From NCBI RefSeq assembly GCF_042219855.1, contig NZ_JBHJHP010000003.1, forward strand, positions 558,001 to 622,000: a stretch of DNA of 64,000 nucleotides, read 5' to 3'. The notes under the pieces are model-generated. The model was not told the DNA's origin and did not search any database. It saw nothing but the letters and a program-made list of their open reading frames with translations. The position numbers and the translations under genes are program-made. The stretch comes from JBHJHP01 sp042219855 (GTDB lineage Bacteria > Bacteroidota > Bacteroidia > Bacteroidales > UBA5342). Shown in pieces: positions 26,256 to 35,621 of the stretch (position 1 is its first letter; every line of letters begins with the position of its first letter).

Positions 26256-28286
26256 ATGCACGTACATCTTCATTCCAACCGGCTGATTAATGAAAGCAGC
26301 CCTTATTTATTACAACATGCTCACAATCCTGTTGATTGGTATCCCTGGGGTGATGAAGCACTGGAAAAAGCACGAAAGGAAAACAAAATGCTGATCATAA
26401 GCATTGGGTATTCTGCATGTCACTGGTGTCATGTAATGGAACATGAAAGCTTTGAAAATAAGGAAGTGGCCAGTTTTATGAACCGGCATTTTGTGGCGGT
26501 AAAAGTTGATAGGGAGGAACGTCCGGATATTGACCACATTTATATGAGTGCTGTACAGTTGATTAGCGGAAGAGGAGGATGGCCTTTAAACGTGATTGCA
26601 TTACCGGATGGCAGGCCGGTATATGGAGGTACCTATTTTCCACGGGTACAATGGCTGGATATGCTTCAACAGTTGGTCGATTTTGCTGAGAAAAATCCAC
26701 AAAAGATGGAAGAATATGCTGAAAACCTGACCAACGGAATTATACAAAGTGATATTGTTAATCCGGTTCAGCATCCGGAGTCATTTTCGTTGGAGAAGCT
26801 GCATACTATTTTCAGAAACTGGAAAGAGCATCTTGATCCTGCAAAAGGTGGCATGCGGGGCGCACCTAAATTTCCGATGCCTGTCAGCTATCAGTTTTTA
26901 ATGCATTATGCCTTTTTAACCGGTAATAATGAGGCACACGAAGCTGTTAACCTGACATTGAATAAGATGGCCATGGGTGGAATATATGATCAGATAGGTG
27001 GCGGATTTGCACGCTACTCTACCGACGAGGACTGGAAAGTGCCACATTTTGAAAAGATGTTGTACGATAACGGCCAGCTTGTGAGCTTATATGCCAATGC
27101 ATACCAGAATGTTCAGGACAAAGAATATAAAAAAGTTGTGGAACAAACCCTTGGATTTGTTGAGCAGGAACTCATGTCGCACGAAAGTGGGTTCTATTCG
27201 GCTCTTGATGCTGACAGCGAAGGCGTGGAAGGTAAATATTATGTATGGACCAAACAGGAACTTGACCATCTGTTGGGTGATATAGCGCCTTTGGTTTACA
27301 GATACTATGACATTACGGAACACGGCAACTGGGAAAACGGACTGAATGTGTTGCACCGTTTGCTACCGGATAAAATTGTGGCCGATGAATTCGGTATTTC
27401 TGTTAAAGCGTTGCATCGGAAAATAAAGAAAGTCAACGAACTACTGCTTGATGAACGTGAAAACAGGGAAAAACCTGGATTGGATGATAAAATTCTTACT
27501 TCCTGGAATGCATTGATGTGCAAAGGTTTTATTGATGCATACCGTGTATTTGATGATCCGCATTATCTTGAAGTGGCCACCCGTAACCTGGCTTTTTTAC
27601 TTTCAAAAATGAAAAAGCAGGATTACAGACTTGACCGGAATTACAAGGAAGGTAAATCCACAATAAATGGATTTCTGGATGACTATGCCTTTTTAATTGA
27701 TGCCCTGATTTCAATGTACATGGCTACCTTTAATGAGTTTTATATTGATGAAGCACTGGCTTTTACACAATATGTTATTGTTCATTTTTACGACGATAAG
27801 GGTGGAATGTTTTATTATACCTCAGATCTTGATCATAAGTTAATAGCCCGTAATCACGAGGTTACGGATAATGTTATTCCTTCTTCCAACTCTGCAATGG
27901 CCAAAAATCTTTTTATGCTGGGGCATTATTTTGAAAAGCCCGCATATATTGGAATGGCCCAGCGTATGCTGACCAGCGTAAAAGAGGAGATGCAACGTTC
28001 GGGTGCGTATTTTGCAAACTGGTGTATTCTCAAAGCCTGGTTTGTGGAAAACCCGTTTGAAGTTGCTATTGCCGGAACCGATGCCGTCGGTATAAGAAAA
28101 GAGATGGATCAATATTATTTACCACATGTCTTGTTTTGTGGTGGAAATGGGAACAGCACCCTTCCGTTGTTAAAAAACCGGCAGGTAAAAGGAAAAACCA
28201 TTATTTATGTGTGTAAGGACAAAACCTGTAAGCAGCCTGTGGAATCGGTTGATGAGGCAATGAACATGCTGAATAATGTAAACTGA
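26256..28286 (+). CDS. YyaL-type thioredoxin-domain protein (DUF255)
   Basis: Cytoplasmic protein of 676 residues with an N-terminal thioredoxin-like domain and a C-terminal six-hairpin glycosidase-like barrel. NRLINESSPYLLQHAHNPVDW is the family start, and the redox motif CHWC lies in SACHWCHVMEHESF (about residue 54). GGIYDQIGGGFARYSTDE is in the barrel. Homologues include YyaL and human SPATA20; the biochemical role is unclear. The stop is directly followed by the convergent stop of the ZIP gene, with no base between. Confidence 0.92.
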   Translation: MHVHLHSNRLINESSPYLLQHAHNPVDWYPWGDEALEKARKENKMLIISIGYSACHWCHVMEHESFENKEVASFMNRHFVAVKVDREERPDIDHIYMSAVQLISGRGGWPLNVIALPDGRPVYGGTYFPRVQWLDMLQQLVDFAEKNPQKMEEYAENLTNGIIQSDIVNPVQHPESFSLEKLHTIFRNWKEHLDPAKGGMRGAPKFPMPVSYQFLMHYAFLTGNNEAHEAVNLTLNKMAMGGIYDQIGGGFARYSTDEDWKVPHFEKMLYDNGQLVSLYANAYQNVQDKEYKKVVEQTLGFVEQELMSHESGFYSALDADSEGVEGKYYVWTKQELDHLLGDIAPLVYRYYDITEHGNWENGLNVLHRLLPDKIVADEFGISVKALHRKIKKVNELLLDERENREKPGLDDKILTSWNALMCKGFIDAYRVFDDPHYLEVATRNLAFLLSKMKKQDYRLDRNYKEGKSTINGFLDDYAFLIDALISMYMATFNEFYIDEALAFTQYVIVHFYDDKGGMFYYTSDLDHKLIARNHEVTDNVIPSSNSAMAKNLFMLGHYFEKPAYIGMAQRMLTSVKEEMQRSGAYFANWCILKAWFVENPFEVAIAGTDAVGIRKEMDQYYLPHVLFCGGNGNSTLPLLKNRQVKGKTIIYVCKDKTCKQPVESVDEAMNMLNNVN

Positions 28287-29102
28287 TCAGCCAAGGGCTA
28301 CATCAAGCAGCATCATAGTTGCAAATCCAAGCATGGCACCAATGGTCGAGTAGTCTGTCTCATCTCCGGTTTGCGATTCAGGAATAAGTTCTTCCACAAC
28401 AACAAAGATCATTGCACCGGCGGCAAATGCAAGTGCATAGGGCAATATAGGCGTAACCGATAACACTAAATAGGCTCCAAGAACTCCGGCTATAGGTTCA
28501 ACCATGCCTGACAACTGACCATAATTAAATGCTTTTAACCTTGAAAAGCCCTCTCTCCGCAGAGGTATGGATACCGCAGCACCTTCTGGGAAGTTCTGCA
28601 AACCAATACCCATCGCTAAAGCAATTGCACCGATTAGTACAGCCGGATCGGGGTTATGTGCCAGTGCCCCGAAAGCAACACCTACAGCAAGCCCTTCAGG
28701 TATGTTATGAAGGGTAATCGCCAGTACCAGTAATATGCTTCGTTTCCATGTTGTATGTATCCCTTCCGCCTTATCACGTGATAAGCCAAGGTGCAGGTGA
28801 GGCAGTATTTTATCAACAATAAGTAAAAAGGCACCACCCGACAGAAAACCTATAACGGCCGGCAACCATGGAGATCCGCCACTGGCCTCTGACATCTCTA
28901 TAGCCGGCTTCAGTAGCGACCAGAAACTGGCAGCAATCATTACACCGGCAGCAAATCCAAGCATTGAATTTAATACCCTTTTATTAATGGATTTAAAGAA
29001 AAATACCATCATGGCACCTAATGCTGTAACAGCCCAGGTAAATAGTGTTGCGCCCAGAGCAAGAAGTACCGGATTAAAGTCGAGTAAACGTTCAATGTTC
29101 AT
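28287..29102 (-). CDS. ZIP-family divalent metal transporter
   Basis: Inner-membrane metal uptake protein of 271 residues with about eight hydrophobic segments. The two transport-site helices contain HNIPEGLAVGVAFG and GLQNFPEGAAVSIPLR, the His/Glu-Pro-Glu-Gly motifs of ZIP transporters. The first part is the GufA-like type that imports zinc and other divalent metals. A cytosolic loop HLHLGLSRD holds further His. It is a single gene with its own promoter. It converges exactly on the YyaL-type gene. Confidence 0.92.
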   Translation of the reverse strand: MNIERLLDFNPVLLALGATLFTWAVTALGAMMVFFFKSINKRVLNSMLGFAAGVMIAASFWSLLKPAIEMSEASGGSPWLPAVIGFLSGGAFLLIVDKILPHLHLGLSRDKAEGIHTTWKRSILLVLAITLHNIPEGLAVGVAFGALAHNPDPAVLIGAIALAMGIGLQNFPEGAAVSIPLRREGFSRLKAFNYGQLSGMVEPIAGVLGAYLVLSVTPILPYALAFAAGAMIFVVVEELIPESQTGDETDYSTIGAMLGFATMMLLDVALG

Positions 29103-29138
29103 TGTTTGCTGCTGTATTGGTTAATCTAAATTTGTGTT

Positions 29139-29146
29139 CAAAATTA
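29139..29146 (-). promoter_or_regulatory. -7 element of the ZIP gene promoter
   Basis: Minus strand TAATTTTG, a perfect TAnnTTTG element, 36 bases before the start. No TTG at the ideal -33 spacing. Confidence 0.45.
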
Positions 29147-29228
29147 ACACTTTTTCAGACATCAGCTAAATGTTGCAACAAGAGGAATAAAAAAGGGGAG
29201 AACTACAAAAAGATTTAACGTGTCTTAT

Positions 29229-29975
29229 TTAAAACCTGTATGCCACAAATAAAGCTAAGTTGTGATCATTAAACTGAGGTATCAAGGTAAGTTTCATATC
29301 TGTTTTAAACGGATTAAAGTTCTTCAGCGGTTCAAAATAATACACCAAATGGGTTACCAGTAAACCTATACCTGCACCTACCATAACATCTGAAAGCCAG
29401 TGTTTATTATTAATCATTCGGAAAGAAGCAGTGGCTGTAGAGAAGGCAAAACCACTATAAGCTAAAAGTGGGGAGGTATTTCTAAATTCATGGTACAATA
29501 CAGTGGCATTGGTAAATGCAAATGTAGTATGACCGGAAGGGAATGAAAACCTGGCTCCTGTTGGACGGGTTTTTAGGGTAAGTCTTTTTAGCCCGTGCGT
29601 GATAGAAGCCGTAATTATATTGGAAATTAAAAGATATTTTGTTTGATCAAACCAATGGTTCTTTGCTTTAATGCCAATAGCATCAGCTAAATACAGCTCA
29701 GCAACAGGGACATATTGCATGTAATCATCTATCCTGAATTCATACGTATTTCCTACAGCATCGCGCAGATTAGTTTGCAAATTTCTTTCAAACGGACTTC
29801 CATTAATAATTATACCTGCTCCAATTAAAGAAGCAGGTAATATTGTGGTTTTTAGAATTGGTCTAACTGCTGTACTGTCTTTAGTCTGTGCAATAGAAAC
29901 ATCATTAACAGTAAACGCGAATAGTGTAGTCAAAAGAATGCAGGTAAACCTTATATTCGCAAAAGGCCTAGTCAT
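29229..29975 (-). CDS. PAP2-family lipid phosphatase
   Basis: Membrane or envelope phosphatase of 248 residues. An N-terminal Sec-like signal (about 9-30, ending SIAQ) is followed by the three PAP2 motifs: KRLTLKTRP (K-x6-RP), FPSGHTTF, and RMINNKHWLSD (R-x5-H-x3-D). All catalytic residues are kept. The family removes phosphate from lipids such as undecaprenyl diphosphate, phosphatidylglycerophosphate or lipid A (LpxE/LpxF). Location after PepSY-like and PagL-type genes favours an envelope lipid, perhaps lipid A. The ATG at 29975 is preferred; longer in-frame starts at 29987 and 29996 lie within the PepSY gene. It overlaps that gene by 8 bases. Confidence 0.88.
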   Translation of the reverse strand: MTRPFANIRFTCILLTTLFAFTVNDVSIAQTKDSTAVRPILKTTILPASLIGAGIIINGSPFERNLQTNLRDAVGNTYEFRIDDYMQYVPVAELYLADAIGIKAKNHWFDQTKYLLISNIITASITHGLKRLTLKTRPTGARFSFPSGHTTFAFTNATVLYHEFRNTSPLLAYSGFAFSTATASFRMINNKHWLSDVMVGAGIGLLVTHLVYYFEPLKNFNPFKTDMKLTLIPQFNDHNLALFVAYRF

Positions 29976-30429
29976 TGTCTTCCTCATCTTCATCAATTTT
30001 CTTCTGTTTGATCACTTTGGCGTTTTTATCAAAAACAACTTCAAGCTCCTTCTCTTTGTGTTCCAGTTTGACCTCATAAAACACTCCTTCAGCGGTTTCA
30101 GAAATCTCTGCTTCATCCGTTTTATACTCACTGAAATCTTTTTTAAGCGTGGATTTTATACTTTCGGGTAAATCTTTTTTGTTGATTTCAGATTCAGTTT
30201 CCAGCCATTTACCCGAAGTGTCATAATTTGCTGAGTATTCCATGCCATTTACTTTAAATTCAGCTTCCCATTCATTCTTAGATTCTTTTCCCCACTTCAC
30301 ATGTCTGGCATTCGGGAATTTATTCGCAAAAGCTGATTTAACCATTTCCGGAGCATTTGCTTCGGACTGTCCGCAAGCATTTAACATTGTTGTTATCAAA
30401 AGAACGATTGATAAAGTGATTGATTTCAT
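29968..30429 (-). CDS. PepSY-like domain lipoprotein
   Basis: Exported protein of 153 residues. A signal of about 18 residues ends in MLNA-C, a likely lipobox. It carries two PepSY-like (beta-lactamase-inhibitor-like, DUF2874) units: AFANKFPNARHVKWGKESKNEWEAEF with its partner strand, and a second at TLKKDFSEYKTDEAEI. The C-terminus is acidic (EDEEDND). Function is unknown; such proteins sit in the periplasm of many Bacteroidota. The start at 30429 is fixed by the promoter, since the longer frame to 30462 would overlap the -7 element. It is coupled to the PAP2 gene. Confidence 0.87.
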   Translation of the reverse strand: MKSITLSIVLLITTMLNACGQSEANAPEMVKSAFANKFPNARHVKWGKESKNEWEAEFKVNGMEYSANYDTSGKWLETESEINKKDLPESIKSTLKKDFSEYKTDEAEISETAEGVFYEVKLEHKEKELEVVFDKNAKVIKQKKIDEDEEDND

Positions 30430-30459
30430 GATCTGATTAATTTTAGAATTCATAATACT

Positions 30460-30494
30460 CAAATGTAAAACGTGAATCTAAAGTAATTCTATAG
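30460..30494 (-). promoter_or_regulatory. promoter with paired response-regulator boxes, PepSY-PAP2 unit
   Basis: Plus-strand coordinates: -7 element TACATTTG (minus strand) at 30467-30460, 31 bases before the PepSY start. Upstream are two direct repeats read on plus as TCTAAAG (30477-30483) and TCTATAG (30488-30494), 11 bases apart. The proximal repeat begins 10 bases from the -7 element. The same pair with the same spacing lies before the regulator gene at 38185-38862. Confidence 0.62.
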
Positions 30495-30499
30495 TCTGT

Positions 30500-31681
30500 C
30501 TATTTCCTGTAAAACCGGTATCCTATGTTCCATTCCACAAAGTCGGATACGTGGAATTTGTAGGCTCTTAATTTAATACCGGCAAAAACCTTGTCCGTCA
30601 GATAATATTTCAATCCGACTTTTTGATGAAAGACCGGCGTTAAAGTATCAATATGCTTACGATAAAGATAAAACGAAGGTTGGAGAACCAGAGAAATGCG
30701 ATTGGCTACCAGTTCATAACTGGGATAAATACTGATCATCAGTTTATCAGTAAAAGGTCCGTCTACTGCTTCCAGTTCATTATTATTCACGGCCACCTGG
30801 GATGCGATGGATCCATCGTATGAAAAAGACATTCCGGCACCAATTTTTGATTTATAACTGATGCGTCTGTTATAGTCGAGTGAAAAGCCAAATTCAGGAA
30901 AGAAAACTCCTTCATATTTCTCCAGTATGTCGATGTCCACATTATCAAAAACCACATTTTTAGCACCACCATAAAATGAAATCAGCCATTCACTTTCGGG
31001 CGAAAAATCCGGTACTTCCCGATGAATAAATTCCGGTTTTTCATGCAGATCATATTTCAGGCTTACTCGCGGAGCAATTGTATTGAGTCCGAAATTAGGT
31101 TTTTTCATACCACCGTTAGAAAAATGGGTAAGGCTGAAACCTGCATTTAAAGCGATCTTATCTGTCAGATAGTATTCCAGGTTCATTCCTGCATCCAGTA
31201 AGAAGGATTCACCTGCTCCGATGGCCACATTGTACTGATTGGTTACCGGATTAAAAGATTTCCAGTTAAAGGTCGCCCCGAATCCGATTTCGTAGTTAAA
31301 GGTGAGGTTTTCCCAGCGGTGAAAAGGTGCGTTAAAAAAACCATATATGGCAATGGGATTACCAATCTCCTCCGGATTATAAAAATCTGCCGTGTATATT
31401 CCGGCTCCCCAATACGGATAATTGAATATTTGCTGCCACAGTTTATCCCCGGTGGTTTGTGTGGCAAGTTTAATGGCAAATGCCTGATAAGCTGTTATTT
31501 TTTCTGCTTCGGTATTAGTACCTCGAAAAAAATCGTTGGTGGCAAATACATGGCCATTCTGATACATAAACTGCAGGGACGAATAGTTCAGGAAATTGTG
31601 TTTTTTAATTTGCGTGGAATCCGTCTGGGCCATTGCAACAACAACACAAAACAGAAAGAAGAGGGTGTAAATAATTTTCAT
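30500..31681 (-). CDS. PagL-type lipid A 3-O-deacylase (acyloxyacyl hydrolase)
   Basis: Outer-membrane beta-barrel protein of 393 residues with a Sec signal (ending VVAMAQ). The PagL catalytic motif is HFSNGG, holding His and Ser, about residue 188, followed by a strand-rich barrel. The terminal residue pattern (GYRFYRK) is not a clear C-terminal Phe signature. PagL-like enzymes remove an acyl chain from lipid A in the outer membrane. The C-terminal half extends past the usual PagL length, so it may have extra strands. It is 17 bases after the RND permease stop and probably the last gene of that operon. Confidence 0.83.
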   Translation of the reverse strand: MKIIYTLFFLFCVVVAMAQTDSTQIKKHNFLNYSSLQFMYQNGHVFATNDFFRGTNTEAEKITAYQAFAIKLATQTTGDKLWQQIFNYPYWGAGIYTADFYNPEEIGNPIAIYGFFNAPFHRWENLTFNYEIGFGATFNWKSFNPVTNQYNVAIGAGESFLLDAGMNLEYYLTDKIALNAGFSLTHFSNGGMKKPNFGLNTIAPRVSLKYDLHEKPEFIHREVPDFSPESEWLISFYGGAKNVVFDNVDIDILEKYEGVFFPEFGFSLDYNRRISYKSKIGAGMSFSYDGSIASQVAVNNNELEAVDGPFTDKLMISIYPSYELVANRISLVLQPSFYLYRKHIDTLTPVFHQKVGLKYYLTDKVFAGIKLRAYKFHVSDFVEWNIGYRFYRK

Positions 31682-31698
31682 GTGTAACTCTTATGAAT

Positions 31699-34600
31699 TT
31701 AATGTTTGATTATCAGTACTAAAATGGAAGGAAGCACAATTAACAGTAGCGGCAATGCCAGAATTAATCCACCGATTACGGCAATGGCAAGTGGCTGGTG
31801 CATTTGTGCGCCGGTTCCTATTCCAAGGGCTAATGGCAGCAATGCAACAATGGCACCGGATGCTGTCATAAGTTTCGGGCGAAGCCGGGTGGATATGGCA
31901 TAATACATGGCCTTATTGAAAGATGCGTTTTTAAGTTCACTAAAAAACTGCTGAATCGTAAATATTGAGTTTTCTCCAATTATTCCAATGATCATTATAA
32001 GACCGGTATAACTGCCAACATTCAGGGGTGTTCCGCTGATAAGAAGGGCTGCAAGACTTCCTGAAATTCCCAGTATGCTGATGAATAAAACGGCAAATGC
32101 AATGCGTATATTCTTAAACATAAACAACATAACAGTGAAAACAAGTAAACCACCGGAAAGTAATATCATTAATAATTCAGAGAAGGATTTTTGCTGTTCA
32201 GCAAAAGAACCGCCATACACAATCTGATAAGATTGCGGTAGGGAAATACCTTTCAGTCTGGATTGAATATCCTTCATTACACTCCCCAGATCACGATTGT
32301 TCAGACGGGCAGTTACTACGCCCATCGTTTGCAGGTTCTCCCGCTCAATTTCCGATACGCCGCTTTCAACAGAGAAATCGGCAAACCGTGTTACCGGAAG
32401 TTGATGTCCGTCAGGTATGCTGATATTGAAATGTTTCATATCCTCTACAGAGGTCTGATTATTCCCGGGGAATATCATTCTGATATCAGTAAGTTGTTCC
32501 TTTTCCGGAATGTTGCCAACCACAATTCCAGCCAGGTGCATTTTAATCTGTTTCTGGAAATCTGTTGTTGTTAGGCTGAACTGTTTAAGAATGTTCTCTT
32601 TAGGATGGACTCTAATGACAGGCCCTGCTATTACAATGCCGTCAAATACATCTGCCGTTCCCCGGACTTTCCCCACAGAATCGGCAACCTGCCTTGAGAG
32701 CTCCTGAAGTTTTTTATGATCGCTGCCGAATATTTTTATTTCCACCGGTTGAACACTGCTCATCAGATCTCCCAACATATCTGTAATGACCTGACCGAAA
32801 TCTACGGTAAGCATGGGCAATGTTGCCTCAATCTTTGTCCTGATCTCATCGGAAACTTCATCCGTGGTTTTTTTTCGGTTTTTTTTCAGTTCAATCAGGT
32901 AATCTCCCCTGTTCGGTTCCGTAATAAAAAAGCCCATTTGTGTTCCTGTTCTTCTGGAATAAGTGTCAACTTCGGGAACCGTTCCAAGAATTTTATCCAC
33001 CTCATTTAATATCCGGTCGGTCTCCTCCAGCGAGGTGCCAGGCGGGGAATTATAATCGAGTACAATGGAACCTTCGTCCATTTTGGGCAGGAAACCGGTA
33101 GAAAGTTTTGGAATGATTTCAATTACGGCAAAGATCAGCAATGCAACAAATCCAAGACTTATGTACGGACGTTTTATAAAGTACCGGATCCACTGATGTG
33201 ACTTTTCTTTTTGTGGTTTTATTGTATTTTGTTTCAGCGGATGCCTTATGATTAACAGATAAATTACCGGTAATCCGATCCATGTGATCAGAAATGAACA
33301 TACCAGGGTTATAATCATGGTTTGAGTAAGAATTTTAAAATAGGTTCCTGCTACACCGGACATCAGTTCAAAGGGGATTAAAATGACTATGGTGCTGAGG
33401 GAAGAACCAACCATTGACGGAAACAAAAACGAAATGGCTTTTCCGATTAGGTGTCTGGATTTTTCACCGGGATGCTCTTCCCGCGTTCGGTGAATCTGTT
33501 CAACCACAATTATGGCATCATCAATAATCAACCCAATGGACGCGGCTATTGCACCTATGGTCATCAGGTTCAGATCGAATCCAATGGCATTTAATACAAT
33601 GAAAGTCAGGCTTAGCGTAAGTGGAATGGTAATCAGGATGACCGTACTGGCTTTGGCAGAGCGGAGAAAAATAATGACTACCACGATAGCCAGCAGCAAT
33701 CCTATCCATAAAACATCAATAATGCTCCTGATGCTGGTCCTTACAAAATCTGACTGATTGTAATAGGGTTTGAGCCTCACACCCGGCGGAAGCAGGTGGT
33801 TTATTTCTTTTACGTGTGCCTGAACCTGGTCCGCAACATTGATAAGGTTACTGTGTGGTTGTTTCAATACTGCTAAAAGCGGCACATTTTGTCCGTCTGC
33901 CTTGATTTTGACATACTCTGTTTTTTCAGCAATTTTAACTGTTGCAATATCCGAGATCCTTATTTTACGTTGGGCATTGTCAAATATTACCAGCTTTTCA
34001 AGTTGTTCCTTGTTTTTTATCGTTGCATCAGTTACCGTTAAATAAAGCCGCTTATAATCGTTGGTGTATCCGTTTGATGTAATGAACCCGGTATTATTGA
34101 TGGCTGTTTCAATATCCTCTGGATCAATTTTCAGTTGCTGAAGCTTGTCCTTATTCAGCACAATCCTGTATTCTTTATCTTTTCCGCCGATAACTTCGAC
34201 AGAGGAAACGCCATTTATTCTTGACAGGTAAGGTTTGATCACGTAATTTGCAAGCATTTTAAGCTCAATCTGACTTTTGGTATCAGACTGCAAAGAATAA
34301 CCCATAACCGGTAAAATGGAAGGATTCATCTTTTCGATGGTCAGATGCAGATCAGGTGGCAACAAATCCCTGATTTGATTGATCCTGGATTCTACCTGCT
34401 GCTTATCCAGATTTATATCTGATCCCCAGTTCATGAAGGCTGAGATTTCACTGCTTCCCATACTGGTTGTGCTGCGTATCATGCTGAGATTTTCTACCTT
34501 CTTTACCGCATCTTCAAGGGGTTTGGTGACGGTCACCATCATCTTATCGACCGGTTGTTCTCCGTTTTCGGCGATGATTTTTATTTTTGGAAAAGTGACA

Positions 34601-34710
34601 TCCGGGAAAAGTGACGTTTTAAGATGCGTAAATGAATATACACCGCCCGCCAGCAGTAGAATTAAAATGACAGTAACCGGATTTTTATATTTTACAAATA
34701 TTTTTTCCAT
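31699..34710 (-). CDS. RND efflux permease (AcrB/MdtB-like)
   Basis: Inner-membrane proton-driven pump of 1003 residues with 12 transmembrane segments and two large periplasmic loops. The N-terminal VKYKNPVTVILILLLAGGVY is the first helix. The proton relay in helix 4 reads GLIIDDAIIVVEQIHR, with the Asp-Asp pair of drug-type (HAE) pumps rather than the DGA of metal pumps. It starts 4 bases after the adaptor gene and completes a TolC-adaptor-permease set. The substrate is unknown; its linkage to PagL suggests envelope-active compounds. Confidence 0.94.
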   Translation of the reverse strand: MEKIFVKYKNPVTVILILLLAGGVYSFTHLKTSLFPDVTFPKIKIIAENGEQPVDKMMVTVTKPLEDAVKKVENLSMIRSTTSMGSSEISAFMNWGSDINLDKQQVESRINQIRDLLPPDLHLTIEKMNPSILPVMGYSLQSDTKSQIELKMLANYVIKPYLSRINGVSSVEVIGGKDKEYRIVLNKDKLQQLKIDPEDIETAINNTGFITSNGYTNDYKRLYLTVTDATIKNKEQLEKLVIFDNAQRKIRISDIATVKIAEKTEYVKIKADGQNVPLLAVLKQPHSNLINVADQVQAHVKEINHLLPPGVRLKPYYNQSDFVRTSIRSIIDVLWIGLLLAIVVVIIFLRSAKASTVILITIPLTLSLTFIVLNAIGFDLNLMTIGAIAASIGLIIDDAIIVVEQIHRTREEHPGEKSRHLIGKAISFLFPSMVGSSLSTIVILIPFELMSGVAGTYFKILTQTMIITLVCSFLITWIGLPVIYLLIIRHPLKQNTIKPQKEKSHQWIRYFIKRPYISLGFVALLIFAVIEIIPKLSTGFLPKMDEGSIVLDYNSPPGTSLEETDRILNEVDKILGTVPEVDTYSRRTGTQMGFFITEPNRGDYLIELKKNRKKTTDEVSDEIRTKIEATLPMLTVDFGQVITDMLGDLMSSVQPVEIKIFGSDHKKLQELSRQVADSVGKVRGTADVFDGIVIAGPVIRVHPKENILKQFSLTTTDFQKQIKMHLAGIVVGNIPEKEQLTDIRMIFPGNNQTSVEDMKHFNISIPDGHQLPVTRFADFSVESGVSEIERENLQTMGVVTARLNNRDLGSVMKDIQSRLKGISLPQSYQIVYGGSFAEQQKSFSELLMILLSGGLLVFTVMLFMFKNIRIAFAVLFISILGISGSLAALLISGTPLNVGSYTGLIMIIGIIGENSIFTIQQFFSELKNASFNKAMYYAISTRLRPKLMTASGAIVALLPLALGIGTGAQMHQPLAIAVIGGLILALPLLLIVLPSILVLIIKH

Positions 34711-34714
34711 CAGT

Positions 34715-35611
34715 TTACTTTATAATATTTACAATACTGCTGTCAGGTAATTCGTAGCTACCTTCCTTTATAATAAGATCATTTCTGTTGAAATTTGGTT
34801 CCGTGATTTCAATAAGTGAATCGTTCTCTATGCCTTTTTTAACCGGTATTTTTAGGGCTCTTTCACCTGAAACTTTCATAACCCAGAATTCGCTTTGACT
34901 TTCATCAGTCATTACTGCCTGCCTTGGTAAAACAGTGGCTGATTTGTGTATTGTGGCTATAAAACGGACTGTGACGTTTAAATTTTCAGGTAATGTTTCA
35001 TCGCTTTCCGGTTTTATAAGAATATCCTGTGTCTGATCCTGATCCTGAATCATCGGGATAGCCCGCAATACTTTTGCCGGGATGACCGTATAATCCATCA
35101 GGATAATATCACATGAATCCCCCGCTTTTATATTTCCCGTTTCTTCAAACGGAACACTGACTTTGATTAAAGGTTGTGCGTTTTCAGTTACAACACAAAG
35201 AATGTCACCTTCAGAAACAAAGTCTCCTGTGTTATTAAAGTTTAATTCTGAGATATACCCATCGGCATTTGACCGGACTTCAATGTGTTTTGCAGATGCT
35301 GAATTTCCCAATGCTTTTTGTTCCCGTGTTTCAAGTTTAAACAACAGATCATTTTGATGCACCTTTTTACCAAAGAATGCCTTATTCTCTGTAATGTATC
35401 CTGTAACCGGCGCTGTTAACCTGTTTTTATTCAGGAATATTGTATTTCCATAATACGTTTCAAAGCGCTTAATATCCAATGTTTTAATCCCGGTAACTTT
35501 AACATTAACAGCTTCCTTCGATGAGCTTTCCTGCTGTTTTTGTCCGCTATTGCATGCCGGGATCAACACTAATAACAAGGACACTAAAAGTTGTATATAT
35601 AAGGTTTTCAT
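34715..35611 (-). CDS. RND periplasmic adaptor lipoprotein
   Basis: Membrane-fusion (HlyD/AcrA-type) adaptor of 298 residues. A lipoprotein signal ends LIPA-C (about residue 20). A lipoyl-like half (TAPVTGYITENKAFFGKKVHQNDLLFKLE, then SNADGYISELNF) precedes a beta-barrel region. The helical hairpin between lipoyl halves is almost absent, so it is a short adaptor. The ATG at 35611 is chosen because it starts the signal; an upstream in-frame ATG (35647) lies inside the TolC gene. The TolC gene ends 10 bases before. Confidence 0.9.
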   Translation of the reverse strand: MKTLYIQLLVSLLLVLIPACNSGQKQQESSSKEAVNVKVTGIKTLDIKRFETYYGNTIFLNKNRLTAPVTGYITENKAFFGKKVHQNDLLFKLETREQKALGNSASAKHIEVRSNADGYISELNFNNTGDFVSEGDILCVVTENAQPLIKVSVPFEETGNIKAGDSCDIILMDYTVIPAKVLRAIPMIQDQDQTQDILIKPESDETLPENLNVTVRFIATIHKSATVLPRQAVMTDESQSEFWVMKVSGERALKIPVKKGIENDSLIEITEPNFNRNDLIIKEGSYELPDSSIVNIIK

Positions 35612-35621
35612 TGTTGCATAT

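Noticed and set aside
29229..31681. A single message from the regulator through PAP2
   Set aside because: A 70-base gap with its own matching promoter separates PagL from the PepSY gene, so two units are more likely.
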